DNA of 64,000 nt from Chlorops oryzae (lineage: Eukaryota > Arthropoda > Insecta > Diptera > Chloropidae): assembly GCA_020466095.1 (NCBI GenBank), contig CM035808.1, forward strand, positions 44,613,793-44,677,792, in the 5' to 3' direction. The stretch's first letter is position 1, and every line of letters begins with the position of its first letter. The notes under the pieces are model-generated. The model searched no databases, was not told where the DNA came from, and was given only the letters and a program-made list of their open reading frames with translations. A program made the translations under genes and the position numbers. Positions 23,764-36,244 of the stretch are shown in pieces.

Positions 23764-25811
23764 AATACCCCAAGGCATTTAAATTGCTGGTCATTATATT
23801 ATGTGCGTCCCTAGTATCAATTTTATTCGAAAAATTTTGCCGCAAAGCTTGCGCAGTGTAAGATAAGCATTTTCGACAGCCCTAAGCAAATATTGCAAAA
23901 TGCTTAAGTCTTAAGGTGACCAAGTTTTCAAAATATTTTTCTTTCAAATTTTATTTACGTCCCAAGAAATGTAGTCCGTTTATTTTATTTTCAAGTCATA
24001 AAATAATGCATTAAATAATCACACCACTTCACTTCACACGCTATGCATAGACAAATCCCTAAAAATATGCCTCATTAAACGAGTACAGTTCTATATATAA
24101 ACACGTTCATACATGCGTATGTGGTTGTGCATGCACGCTAAAATCTGTTAAGCGTTATAAACTTTCGAAAACAAAGTTACCAGCGAAAAATTCTCACAAA
24201 GTGCACTCTTGTTTCGCCCATAAGCACACATCCTCTTCGCTGCTGCCTATAATGCTTTCTGGCGAAAAAAAGAACTGCAGGAAACGAAGATATAATATAG
24301 AATGATAAAAATAGAGGCAAAAAGTCATGAAGCCATATTGAAAGTTTATGAGATTTTCGTATCTTTTGTTGTGCTCTCAACTTGTAGTTCTTTTTCACCT
24401 TCAAGCACAAAAAATAAAATACCAAAAAGACTACCAAAAAAAGAAGTACCAAAAAAAAAAAAAAAACAAACGAAAAAAAAACACGGGCAGAAAAAGATTA
24501 AGGCACTGTCACCCACACACACACATACACATTGGACATGCATGTTGTACAAGAAAAGTGCAGCAAATTTCAACTATTCGAAAGGGTGCACTTGGGCACG
24601 TAGTTAAGGGCCCCCCCTGTCTCTCTGCATCCATATTGAACCCTCTACAGAGGCACTCATAAGCGCAGTGCTCGTTTTTGGTTGCTTTTTCGAGGTCGGA
24701 AGTATACCGGATGTTTGATACTCGGCTACACGTCTAACAAAGTCGCGTTTTCTTTTTGCACCCCCGCCCGACCTACACACTCCCATCATTCCGTTCTCGT
24801 TTATGCTGTGCAAAATTTGCACAAATTGCGTTTTACTGCACTTCGACACCCTGCTCCGTCTGCCAACGGAAGAAAAAGTTTAAAACTCTTTTGTGGTTAG
24901 CATCATTTTCATCATAAATCTGTGAAGTGCTTCGCCTTTTTTCGCTTCCTCTCTCTCGATCTCACTCACTCGCTATCCCCCTCTCTCCCCCCCTCTATCC
25001 CCCCCTCTATTAACCTTTTAAGGTGGAAAAAGCGATGGAGCATACGAAAAGTTTTTCCACAGTTTGGAACAAAAAAAAAAAAAAAGACGTAATAAAAAGT
25101 AACCAAAATCATCATCTTTTCGAGGTTTCACTTTTGAAAGTACTTAATAGCGGAATTCAATCAAATGAGTTAAGGATTTTTTTTTTTTTTTTTTTGTGAT
25201 TTAATATTGCCAGAAGGGAAAAACATACTTGGAGGCTGTCACGCTATAGTAAAATAGCGGTTGAGGCATAGATACCTTGAAGCCACATACGTATATTAGC
25301 CTTATAAATTCAATTGACTTTCAATCCATGTTAGGGTTTTATATTAATTACTCCTTTTTGTAATCGTAGAAAAAATTAAAAAAATTTTTGGGGTACATTT
25401 TCGAACAAAAAAGGGCCCAAGAGTCGATATTTTTTGTTCCACTTTCGTAACTGTCCTTCTAGGAAGTCTTACACAGCTTTCTTTATGTTCAAACACAATT
25501 GCCAAGAGACAGTACCCAAGGGAGAAATATCGAACCCGGGAATATTTTCTTCTCTTTGCCCTCTCGCTAGAAAATAGAAAACTACAGGAGAACGCTTCCC
25601 ATCCAATTCCATAATCTCTACAGGCCTGCCGCCCCAAGGAAATGAATTTTCTTCGATATTTCGAAATTTTTATTATCTTATCTGCTTTTGTAAAGTTTCC
25701 ATAAGTTTTCGCATGACTTCCATTCCATATAATAACAGCTCTCAAGGTGAGAACTCATATAACCAGCCTTGTGAAGAGGTTGGTTAGAGAGCTAGGAGAT
25801 TTCCTGCTGAG

Positions 25812-25925
25812 CCACGGCTTTTAGAAGGAACCCCGGCTTCGGGAAGAGACCCCATGCTTTCGAAAGAGTCCCAGCCTTGGGAAACTGGTCCTGGCTTCGG
25901 AAAGGGCCTAGCTTCTAGAAGATGC
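25812..25925. repeat. Degenerate ~20-bp minisatellite
   Basis: About six units of a CCCNGGCTTCGGGAAGAGA-type sequence (for example CCCCGGCTTCGGGAAGAGA and GGTCCTGGCTTCGGAAAGGG) follow each other with substitutions and 1-3 base length changes. Confidence 0.5.
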
Positions 25926-27207
25926 CACGAATTGAAGACCTTTTCTGGTTTTGGTCAATCTTTGGTTCCGGAAACCTTATTTTTTCTCTCGATCGGCCTG
26001 TATAACTTTTACCACTTTTTTAGGGGATATATTCCCTGAATGTCTCAAATTAAACCCCGAATTCCCGTAAATTTTATATTCAAATTTTCCAAAAAAAAAA
26101 CAAATACTAGGTGTCCTTCAAATTTCCCTTAAGAGTTTTCTCGCTCAAGTCTCCGGTAAGAACCACAATTTTTCTTTTATTTCAGGGAGATTCTCGTAAA
26201 CTGGCAACAGTAGCCTGCATACCGCTCTCGGAAGTTCAAGTGGAATAACTTACACTGCCAAGACCACACTCCATATTAATCCTCAAAGAATTTCCACCCT
26301 TGATATCTTAAAACTGTATAAGCTACCTATAAATATGCAACACCCCACATTGTCAATCAGACTATGAATTGCTTTAATGGACCAGAGAATACCTGCCGAT
26401 AGAAGTTCATGCATCGGTTTGAGATTCAATATTTTTTTGGTATTTTTTATTTTACTTTCCACTTGCATCCATTTAGAGAAGAGAACCCTTTGCTCTGCCT
26501 CCATCAACATTTTCTTGACTTGTATTAACGGCAATATTTAACCTCACAAAGTTGTTTGAAATGCCGGTGTCTTGTGTATTTACCTTTCGCAATACGGACT
26601 CCCGCCTTTCGTGTATTGTACAAGTACACAGGATAAGAATTTACTTTAGCCAAAAAAAAAAAAAAACACAAAAAAAGACAAGAAAAACGACTAAAAATCT
26701 AAAAGAAAAATGAAATAAAAAACGAATCACGAAAGAAAGTTGAACGAACGAGTATCTACGTTAACGCTTGATGGTGATTTTCTGAGGCAAATGTTTGCCT
26801 GGTTCCGCTGCCAGCAAAGCCATAAAAATGAAGTATGTTTGAAAAGTATTTGCACAAAGGTGAATCGAAATGCGATGGGGTGAGGGTGGGGGCGTTGTGC
26901 CAGGACTGCGCAACGAGCGCGAGAGTTTGCGCTGGAATGGAAGTATGCAAGGATTGCGGAAAAATATTTTAACTTTGTTTAAACAATTTTTTACTCCCCT
27001 TTTTTTCGCTGGTGCTGTCTTATTTTATTTGTTGAAACCATCACACTCAGTGCTGAAGAACATGGGAGGTTGTTCATCGGTGATTGCATTGCTCAGTCAC
27101 ATCGTAGTATGGCAGAAGTGGGGCCCAGAAGCAAACTGGAAGCAAACGTGCCACAATTCCAAATAAGTCCTGCTTTTTTACCTTAAATTTTAATGTTCCA
27201 CTGTGAC

Positions 27208-27220
27208 AATAAAACACCCA

Positions 27221-27264
<44 letters not shown>
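27208..27264 (+). other. AATAAA plus 38-nt poly(A): likely retroposed RNA 3' end
   Basis: AATAAA at 27208-27213 is followed 13 nt later by an uninterrupted run of about 38 A. This is the layout of a cleaved, polyadenylated transcript copied into DNA, so the sequence upstream may be a processed pseudogene or retroelement 3' end. The 98-codon frame at 26870-27166 upstream is not recognisable. Confidence 0.4.
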
Positions 27265-27266
<2 letters not shown>

Positions 27267-27339
27267 TAGATAAAAATTTAAGTAGGTTATTTAATTTTAT
27301 TGAAAATTGCATGCCTTAATTTTTTTCCGCTAAGACAAA

Positions 27340-27591
27340 GTTTTTCAAACACTTCGAAAAAAAAGTCACATGCAACCCTTCTGAGAACATAGTTTACTAT
27401 AATTAGAAAATTTAGTGTCATAAAAATCTTAGAAAGCGAGCAATAAAGCCATAAAAAGGAAAAGTGGTTTTGAACACAATCCATAAGGAGGAATCTTTTG
27501 CGAAAATTCGCATCAAAGAAATCCCGAATTTTTTTGGTTAAATTTTTAAAAAAATCTCGTGTCGCTAGAAAAGTCATCTGGCAACGCTGAT
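27340..27591 (-). repeat. GTTGCCAGATGACTTTTC repeat copy
   Basis: On the minus strand it starts AATCAGCGTTGCCAGATGAC and runs into AAAAATTTA- and GGGATTT-type sequence also found at 28571 and 43749. Probably a dispersed element family; its right limit is approximate. Confidence 0.4.
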
Positions 27592-28570
27592 TCGGTTACT
27601 TGTGTGATTAAAGCAGCTCGGGTTAGGTACATTGCACAAAACTCTTAAGCATTTATGACGATGATTGAATAGCAAATGACCCGATACCACTCTGGTATAT
27701 TTCGGGTAGTCTCTCAAAGAAAGTTTCCATCTAAAATGGTTCGAAATTGGAAATAGGCATTCACGCATCGACAGTGCTCCTTGAAATGATATCCTAACCG
27801 ACCAATGTCGGGTATTGCGAATGCGTATTTTATATTTTGGATGCGTTGAAAAAACTTTTTATTTAGCTATTTTAGATAGTTAAGTTGCCAAAACGAGTTT
27901 TTGATAAAGCCGTTGTTATATGTGTGCTTGCATGAAGGCTCGTAAAAAAAAGTTATACCAAAATTTTCAAATAATTTTTGTTTTTGTCTTTTTTCTCGTC
28001 TTCCCAGTAGATTTCATATCATCGCTTTGAAGTCGTGAAAAATGAAGTGTGGATTAATGTATTTGTTCTCTCTCAACTTTTAAATAATTGAATTTCATTA
28101 ACTGCCACTTAAGGGAAATTCTAAACGTGTCTTGGGTAATAAAAAATTCCAACACATCTTCCAGGCAAGAACAAAACAAGGGACAAGTACTCTATACAAC
28201 TGCTGCTGCTGCTGTTGCTGCTCGACCCACGCAGAATTGGAATCGTTCATCAATGTTAGTTGTTGATGAGAGACTACACTGGAATAAAATAATATTGGTT
28301 CCTCATATAGACAGAGATATCTCACTGAAATTAACCCTGGCTCTTCTCGGAGTGAATTCGAATAAATAAAAAAGAAATAATAAAAAAATAATATCCGATT
28401 AGTTTTTCTCTACCGGACATAACATATGTAATTCTTATCTGATTTTAACATTGAAGAAATAAATCTGTGGCATAAGAGGTTGAGGATAAGCCGAAATGGA
28501 CCAGAGTAGTATGAGTCTTTTGTAGTGATTCAAAGGCGAGGTTATTGATTCAGATAACTATCTGAATCGC

Positions 28571-28945
28571 GGCGTTGCCAGATGACTTTTCTGGAAAAGC
28601 AGAGTTTTATCAAAAATTTACTAACTAATGTGGAATTTCATAAAAATGCTGGACAAACCTGAATGCAGACTCCTTAAAAACCCCCTTCGAAAATAATCTT
28701 CATAAATTTTTCGCACCAGGATTGCATGCGATTTTTTCTGTTCGAAGTTTTTGAAAAAGGCTTTTCAAAAATGGAAGGTTTTCCTGAGAGGTAAAATGTA
28801 GGCATGGTATTTTCAAAACAATTAAGAGTGGGAGGGAGTTCTGAGCCCTGGCATCATAGTTGATGAACAAAAAAGGAAGAGTTTTTTTTTTTTAATAGGT
28901 GCTAGAAAAAAAACGGTACTTTTTATATCTGGCAGCACTGATCTG
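28571..28945 (+). repeat. GTTGCCAGATGACTTTTC repeat copy
   Basis: Starts GGCGTTGCCAGATGACTTTT and ends TCTGGCAGCACTGATC, so its two ends are imperfect inverted repeats. The interior matches parts of 27340-27591 and 43749-43957 (AAAAATGCTGGACAAA, AAAATTTACTAAC). Non-coding. Confidence 0.45.
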
Positions 28946-30685
28946 AAAACTTATATAAAGTACACCATAAATATTCAAGATGATAAAAAGCAGTTTTTAA
29001 AGTGTACTCTTTCAAGTTGTTACAGGAATTTGCTACAACATCATTCAAGCAGCAGCACTTCATGTCGACAAGCGCAGTCAACAAATAGCTTTTTCAAGAT
29101 ACTCTCTCTTCGATAGTGTGTTGTAACATGCAAAAGTTAAACTAACATATGTGCATGCGGCATGCCGCCCACTTCGCAGCAATTTAGTATATTTCAAAAG
29201 GCTTCTGCTGAACGACGCGTGCTGTAGACCTACACTCGAGCTCAACAGAGTGCGTGGGCGCTATTTTATGCAGCATGCAGTACTGTGCGCATGCGTGAAT
29301 GCACTCAATTGATTGCAATTTTCTTTTGTAGAACACACAACACATGTTTTAACGGCTTCAATACAATGTTTTATAGTTTCTGTTTTTCTATTTATTTATT
29401 TTTGTTTTTATTTTCTTTATTTGTTCTTTTTTTTTGTGATACACAAAAGGCTCAAGTGGATGCTTAAAGCACCTTCAACCAGTCACGCGAGAGTAGCCGT
29501 TTTTTTCTTAAGCCCGCAATGCAATTCACATGTCGAGATAGCCGAAAAGCTTAGCTTTATGTATCAAAAACTATTTTTTTTTCTCCATTTTAGGTTTTTT
29601 CCTTCGCCTCCTTTTATCGTTGAACTTTTTCGCGCACAAATGAAGTTGTTCCGCAAAGCTATTCATTCATTGCTCATTCGGATCAGTCGTTTTGAATGCC
29701 GCATTTATTAATGCGTTTTTGGTCTTCCATGGTTCCAACGAATGTTCCTGAATTGCAGCAGATTAAGTTGTTGCGCGCACTTAATCTTTTCGCCATGCTT
29801 GCCTTTATTCTTTTCAATTTCGACTTAAGTCCAGTTAAGAAGAGACCAGAACAGTCCGTGCGTCCGGTCGTTTGGTTGGTTCGCTGGGGCATTTATAAAG
29901 GACACCGATTACTGTGGTGACTACGCGTGCACATAAATTGAAATTTACATAGATTTTCGCATTCAAATCGCACAATATTATTTCGCTTATTTGCATATTA
30001 TGTGAAGAGCACCGCCGCCACACCCACACACCTCCATCTACACACGGTTTCCGTCGTATTCTCCTTGATTTTACGTTTGATTTTGAATTTTATATTAAAA
30101 AGGTCTCTGTGGGCTTTTAAAATAAAGAGGGAGTTCCTTTTTCACTCTGTCTCTCTGTCTCAATGTCTCTCTGTCTCTCTCTCCCTCTCTGTTACCTCTT
30201 GTGAGTTGAAAATGACTTCCTTTTGTAGCTTTGCTTTAAAAATGAACTGTGAAAAGTCGGATTCTTAATACCCTTGAGAATATTTTTGGTCTTTTTATTT
30301 TTTTCATATGCATATGAAAGTAAATGTGAGCTAAAACGTTGAACATAAAAGGGAATCCATAGCGTAGGACTCAATGGGAAATATGTAAGGAAATTGAAAA
30401 CGAAATTTTTCCCATACAAAACAATGCCAACTCTTCAACATTGAAGCAAAAAAAAAAAAAAGAAGCAATTTCTTCACTCATTTCAAATGCGTCCCACTGT
30501 TGCAATAAATTTATACTTAATATCTTATACGAATACACATACATATACAATTTCTATTAAAAGTCCTTTCCATGAGGCGTAGGCCAAAGGGGGTTTGAAT
30601 GGACCATAAAGACATGATTTCTTTTGTGTTAAGGGTATGAAAAGTAGAGTAAAAAGAAATAAATTCTCCGTCTTGAGACAACAGA

Positions 30686-31632
30686 CAGTGCCAAGAACGC
30701 GCCAGGGGGGTTTATGCGTTTAAAATCCCTCCGACCAAATAAGGATAAGTGGGTTTTAGAGTGGTGGCTTTAATTATAGTTTTTTTTTTAATTTTTTTTA
30801 AATCTTTTATTTTGATTAGTTTTTTATTGATTGTTTAGTGTTTTATTTTTACCCTATTTTTTGTTTATTTTTTTGTTTATTTTTTTGTGTTATTTTCTTA
30901 TTTTTCTATTTTTTATTTATTTATTATTTATTTATTTTTTATTTTTTATTTTTTTATTGTTTTATTTTTTATGAATTTAGTTATTTATTTATTATTTATT
31001 TATTTATTTATTATTTATTTATTTATTTATTTATTTAGATATTTATTTATTTAGATATTTATTTATTTAGTTATTTATTTATTTAGTTATTTATTTATTT
31101 AGGCATTTACTTATTTAGTTATTTATTTATTTAGTTAATTATTTATTTATTTATTTATTTAGTTAATTATTTATTTATTTATTTAGTTATTTAGTTATTT
31201 TTTTTTATTTTTTTTTATAGTTATATTTTTTATTTATTTAGTTATTTATTTATTTAGTTATTTATTTATTTAGGCATTTATTTATTTAGGTATTTATTTA
31301 TTTAGTTATTTGTTTATTTATATACTTATTTATTTGATTATTTATTTATTTAGATATTTATTAATTTAGTTATTTATTTATTTAGTTAATTTAGTTTATT
31401 TTTTTTTTATTTACTTATTTATATAGTTATTTAATTTTTTATGTTTTATTTAGTTTATTTTTCTATTATTTATATATTTTTAATGTTTCTATTTAGTTTA
31501 ATTTTCTATAATTTTTAAATTTTTAAATTTTTAAATTTTTTTTTAGTTTATTTTAATTATATTTTGATTTACTTTATTTTTATTAAATTTTTTTAAACCC
31601 TCTCGAAAAATATCCTGACTACGTGCCTGGTT
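30686..31632. mobile_element. T-rich TIR-like element with TTTA array
   Basis: The left boundary contains AACGCGCCAGGGGGGTTT. The reverse complement of the right boundary is CAGGCACGTAGTCAGGATAT. The (TTTATTTAG)n-type array occupies about 30780-31590. It is the same family by its right end as the 10.67 and 23.76 kb boundaries. Confidence 0.4.
30780..31590. repeat. (TTTATTTAGTTA)n array
   Basis: Low-complexity T/A array with regular TTTATTTAG units. No coding content. Confidence 0.85.
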
Positions 31633-34518
31633 TTATAAACATTCAACATTCATTGGTAAAACAGATGCCTGAACGAATTTCTTTTTTATTCGTAATTCAA
31701 ACAAAAGTGCCATAAAAGACAAAAATTTCATCAGCATAAATTTTCGTAAATTTTACATTCGTTTATTATCCTTAAAATACTCATAGTCGAGTCACACAAT
31801 CAAGTCGCATTTTCGCTTAAATGAAGTTGAGAAATTCCTCCCAAAACAAAAAAAAAAAGAAATAACAAAGTGAAAAAAAGTCTTCCCAAAATACACAGCA
31901 TTAGGATGCATTATAGAAATGAGCCCGATGAACGAACTCGAGAGCAAATATTCGTTAAATGGTCAAGCTATAAATATGTAAATTTTTCCATTGTGATAAC
32001 TTCGATTAGTGTTTCGGGCATCTTTTTGGAGAGAAAGACCATTGCATTGCGGTTGATGCTTTCACATATTCTTGTTTATGTTTGAATTGAACTTTCCTTT
32101 GACCGACTCAATTCATTTGGGAATATCCTTTTTCGTTTGGACATTCTTAAAGGGTATGTTTATGCAGACTGAAATTGTAGGATGTAACAATAAACATGCT
32201 AATCTCAGTGATTTTATGATGTCAGTTTTTCTTATTCTTTCAAGAAATTCTGAATGATTTCTTCATTTCTTCATACATTTATTTATTTATTTATTCTATA
32301 CATTTTATGAGATAGAATAAAACATAATGTTTTAAGGATCCTCCGCTTTGTTTAAAAATGCATAAACATTAAGCCGGACAGCAATAAAAATATAATCAAA
32401 AGAATTATACATTCGGGTAACGTAAATGGCATCCTTTTTGTTTATTATAAATCATTAGAATTCGCATTAAAGATAAGTTGGCAGAAAAGGCTCTTAACAA
32501 AAATATTTCATTTTATACTTTTGACATTTATTAAAATTGTAAATAAATGAAAAGGGTTTTTTCCAAAGAAACTCAAGGTGAAGTCCTTTCAGGTAGCAAT
32601 CTGAGAACAGTAAAAATTCGCATCGGTGAGGATAAATCCATCCTACTAAGGGAGTTATCACACTGTTGCTAGTTTAGAGGAATTTGCCCAGAAATAAATT
32701 AACTGTTTTGCCTTTCGAGGAGAGATTGGAGAGAAAAATCTTTATGGAAATTTTAGGGGACCATGTTTTGGTTATCAGAAGAATTCAAAATCAAATTAAA
32801 TGTAATTTCGGCTTTATTTTGAGAGATTCTGGGGATAGATCATCTAAAAAAAAATGTCAATAGTGAAGAGAATCATTGAATTTGGGACCAGAAAATAAAC
32901 ACAGCATACGAAATTATGTTCCTCTATATAGGAAAATTTTAGTGTAAATAGTACAGGGTATTCCGCACTCAAGTGTTTTTCTTTACAGGGTTGGAAGAGG
33001 GGTTCATGGTAAACAAAAAATCGTATGAAACGGGGTCTAAAATGTAACTTACTTTAAGTTTTAGGAATTTTTTTTTTCCATCAAAGTAAAATCTTTGAAG
33101 TTTCCATCCGACTGTTTTTACTTCTGGAGCCATTTTGATATGGCGGATTATTTTTTTCAAATCTACTGTGAATTGCCTTTAAAATCGTAGTACATATGCC
33201 ATACTTGTGGTTGTATCTATTTAAAAAAGTTTCGAAATTCATGTGTTTCTTTTAAATAAAAGAGCCTAACAAGCTAAAGAGGACAAGAGCAAAGCAAAGG
33301 AGGGATCAGGCAAAACACCCTAAAGGATTGGAGCTTTTCATCGCCCATAGATTCAATCTTAGTATTGGTACCTACAACCCAGTAGTGTGTCTACAGTGTG
33401 TTTTTAAAAATAAGTAAAAGTCATTGAATGTTATAGCTGAGTAAGCGAACTTTTGTTATTTATCTGGTGTACGTCGCACTGCCCACTGATTTCCTTTTTA
33501 GTAAAGGGCGAAACTTTTTCTCTTAATGATAATGAATATAGATCTTCTTTCCATTTGACCGCATTCAATTTGGATTCATAAATAGCATTTATGCTAAAAA
33601 TTTCTTCAATCGTAATTCACATACTCCGTCTGCCCCTTTCTCCACACACTGTATATGTACATATATATGTGTGTAACATTATCATCATCAGCATATTCTT
33701 TGCTTTTCAAGTTAGTTCGGCGGTCTTCTTTTTCGGCATGTCTAGGCATATATATTTCCTAAGTAATTGTGCAGTTATCCTTAGAGACGGAGAAAGAAAG
33801 AGTCTTAGTCACTTGCTTCCTTTGAGCAGGAAGAATACTCATAGTCGCTCCATTGGCAGTGAGTGTATGGCAATGTTACGCTCCCCACCGCGCTGTGGAA
33901 ATGTAGCATATTTCAGTTTTATGATTTTTTTCGCTGCCATTACGCAAAGATATATTTTTTTATTTTTTATTTTTACTTTTACTTTTACTGCTTAGCTATT
34001 TTGGGTAATTGAGATTGGTGTTTTCCGGCGTATTTACTGTAAACTTTTGTCGAAGAAGGGAACTGCACGCAGGGTTCGTTCCTCCATGCGAAACGGAAAA
34101 GTCCTTTTGTCTTCGTTTTAATATATATATATATATACATACATATATACAATATACATATATTTTTTTATGTTTTTTGTTTTTTTTGTCCCCGTTTATG
34201 CTCTGATGTCGCTATTTGCAAATGGATTTTTGGTTTTGTTGCTATAAACAGGCATTGAAAGAGGACATTCGAATGCATGCGAAGTGCTTTTCTCTTTTCT
34301 GAGGTTCTGATGAAAAGAGGACATTGACTTGTCTTATTCTGTGTGAACTCATTAGAATAAATGGGGAAAGAGGGGGATGGTTTCAGGTACGTTTTTTCAA
34401 GGAACTTCTATCATTTGCTTTAAATAATGGAATCGTCAAGGGGAAAATTGCACTGAAGATGAGGAAATGTTTCGGATTTTTTGACGACGATACATGAAGA
34501 AAGTTTTTTGAATGCCTA
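31633..34518. other. Intergenic DNA, no gene seen
   Basis: A (TTTA)n patch near 32278-32296 and TATATA/TACATA microsatellites near 33655-33675 and 34120-34165. A 134-codon frame at 33591-33995 (+) has no domain or splice support. Confidence 0.45.
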
Positions 34519-34519
34519 C

Positions 34520-35170
34520 CCAGCGGGAAATTATCTCCTGCATGACAATATCATCAGTGATGTCATCGATGACATATAGGTGACATTGTCATGCATGACA
34601 TCTTGAAGGACATGTCATCGTGGAGGGATGCTGTTCAGTGCTTGATTCTCATTGGCAACTGAAATTTAAAAGTTTAGCGTCAATTGAGCGTTAGCATGAA
34701 GTGGCGTAGAGGATGTGCTAGACTCAAAGTCCGAAGATCGGGTATTATGGCTGAGGCGGACGAAAATTGTTAAAATGAATTATAAGAAAATGTCATTTTC
34801 GCATGTAAAGACTTTTCTAAATTAACTAAATTCTCGAACTCTTTAATTATGCACTAAAATTAAGTATAAAAATATACAATTTGGTATTCCTTAAAAAAAA
34901 TTAAAAATATGCACAATCATCGATCTACAACGAAATAAAGCATTTAATAATATCCTTGGCATTTGCTCGGAATTAATGGTCACACATTATTATTCAAAGA
35001 TTGAAAAGGAACTTGAAAATTTTGCATCACCAGTGCTATTTTTGCTTGCAGATTTCTGACTTTCAATTTTTCTATTAAGAATTAGACTTGTACTTATTTG
35101 AAATATGAAAAATACATTAGAATAATGATAATTGTTCCAATCAACAGTCACGTGGTAGCGTCATTGAGCC
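34520..35170 (+). repeat. Duplicated block, copy 1 (degraded)
   Basis: Starts CCCAGCGGGAAATTA and parallels 35526-36240 in order and content over about 650 bp, offset by 1006 bp. Compared with copy 2 it often lacks single bases (for example in the tRNA-like region and the ATTACTCAAGAAAATG segment) and has some substitutions. Confidence 0.6.
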
Positions 35171-35525
35171 TATTTCCAATATTTACAGTAGACTAAAAAA
35201 ATCTTAGAGAATTAATTTCATTTTTTATGACGAGCTCTAGAAGAAGATCTAAATAACATATACAAGTTTTCTAACGCTATATTAAATACCAATTATCAAT
35301 ATGAATCTTTACTCAATATTAATAACTTATAAAATATTTTTTATTTTTTTTTGTCCGTTAGATCGTTCAAGGTTTGTTTTGTGATAAAGCATTAAAGTCA
35401 ACTGATTTTTTAGTGATAAAGAGGAATATGTTTCGATGATAATGGGAAGGGGTGTTTGATTTTTCAGATATTTCAATGAATAAGGAAATCATGAAGAAAT
35501 TGTTTTTATTAGAATTTTTGACCTA

Positions 35526-36240
35526 CCCAGCGGGAAATTATTTCCTGCATGACAAAGCCATCAGTGATGTCATCGATGACATATAGGTGACAGGTCATGC
35601 ATGACTTCTTGAAGGACATGTCATCGTGGAGGGATGATGTTCATGTGCTTGATTCTCATTGGCTACTGAAATTTAAATAACGTTTAAGCGTCAATTGAGC
35701 GTTAGCATGAAGTGGCGTAGAGGTTGAGTGCTAGACTCAAAGTCCGAAGATCGCGGGTTCGATTCCTGGCTGAGGCGGACGAAAATTGTTAAAAATAGAA
35801 TTACTCAAGAAAATGTGCATTTTTCGCCATGTAAAGAATCTTTTCTAAATAACTTAAATTCCATCGAAGCTCTTATAAGTCTATCGCCCCCTCAAGAGAT
35901 TATATTATAAAAATAATGACAGAAATTTGTGGAAAATAGGAGCTATCTCCTTTTCAAAAAAAACCTCCACAATAAATAGCACAACTCATGAGTTATAGCA
36001 ACTGAATGATAAAGCATTTAATAAATATCCTTCGGCCATTTCTTCTCAGGGAGATTAATGAGGGTTCCATTATTATTCAAAGAGAAAAAATTAAAACTTT
36101 TCACACCAAATTATATTAGCTTCAATTTTCGCTTTCAATTTTTCTACCCTTTTAAGAACACGAAAGTACCTTTTTCAAAAATGCAATAAAAAATAAAAAT
36201 CGATCAATTATTCTCAATTCAACATCACTGGTCCTTTAAA
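35526..36240 (+). repeat. Duplicated block, copy 2
   Basis: Starts CCCAGCGGGAAATTATTTCC, followed by a patch rich in the palindrome TGTCATCGATGACA and related GTCAT/ATGAC words (35566-35640). It then holds a tRNA-like module (35706-35774) and an AT-rich tail. CCCAGCGGGAAA could be a transposon end, but no matching opposite end was found. Confidence 0.55.
35706..35774 (+). other. tRNA-like module (SINE-like head)
   Basis: AAGTGGCGTAGAGGTTGAG resembles an A box/D arm, CTAGACTCAAAG resembles an anticodon loop, and GCGGGTTCGATTCCTGGC contains a perfect B-box core GGTTCGATTCC at the right distance. The acceptor stem is not convincing, so this is probably a tRNA-derived repeat rather than a functional tRNA gene. 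The matching region in copy 1 (near 34698-34760) has lost bases in the B box. Confidence 0.5.
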
Positions 36241-36244
36241 AAAA

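Larger units (their letters stand above)
23764..30685. other. Intergenic DNA, no supported gene
   Basis: No exon could be supported across this stretch. A 133-codon open frame at 25344-25745 (-) has no recognisable domain. Other contents are a minisatellite near 25812-25925, a poly(A) tract with an AATAAA at 27208-27264, two copies of a GTTGCCAGATGACTTTTC repeat (27340-27591 -, 28571-28945 +), and small microsatellites, including CTG at 28200-28224 and TCTC at about 30150-30190. Confidence 0.45.

Noticed and set aside
25344..25745. 133-codon minus-strand frame
   Set aside because: Longest frame outside known features, but no motif, signal peptide, splice or promoter evidence; kept only as a note.
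35706..35774. Functional tRNA gene
   Set aside because: B box is perfect, but the acceptor stem does not pair convincingly and the segment is part of a duplicated repeat.
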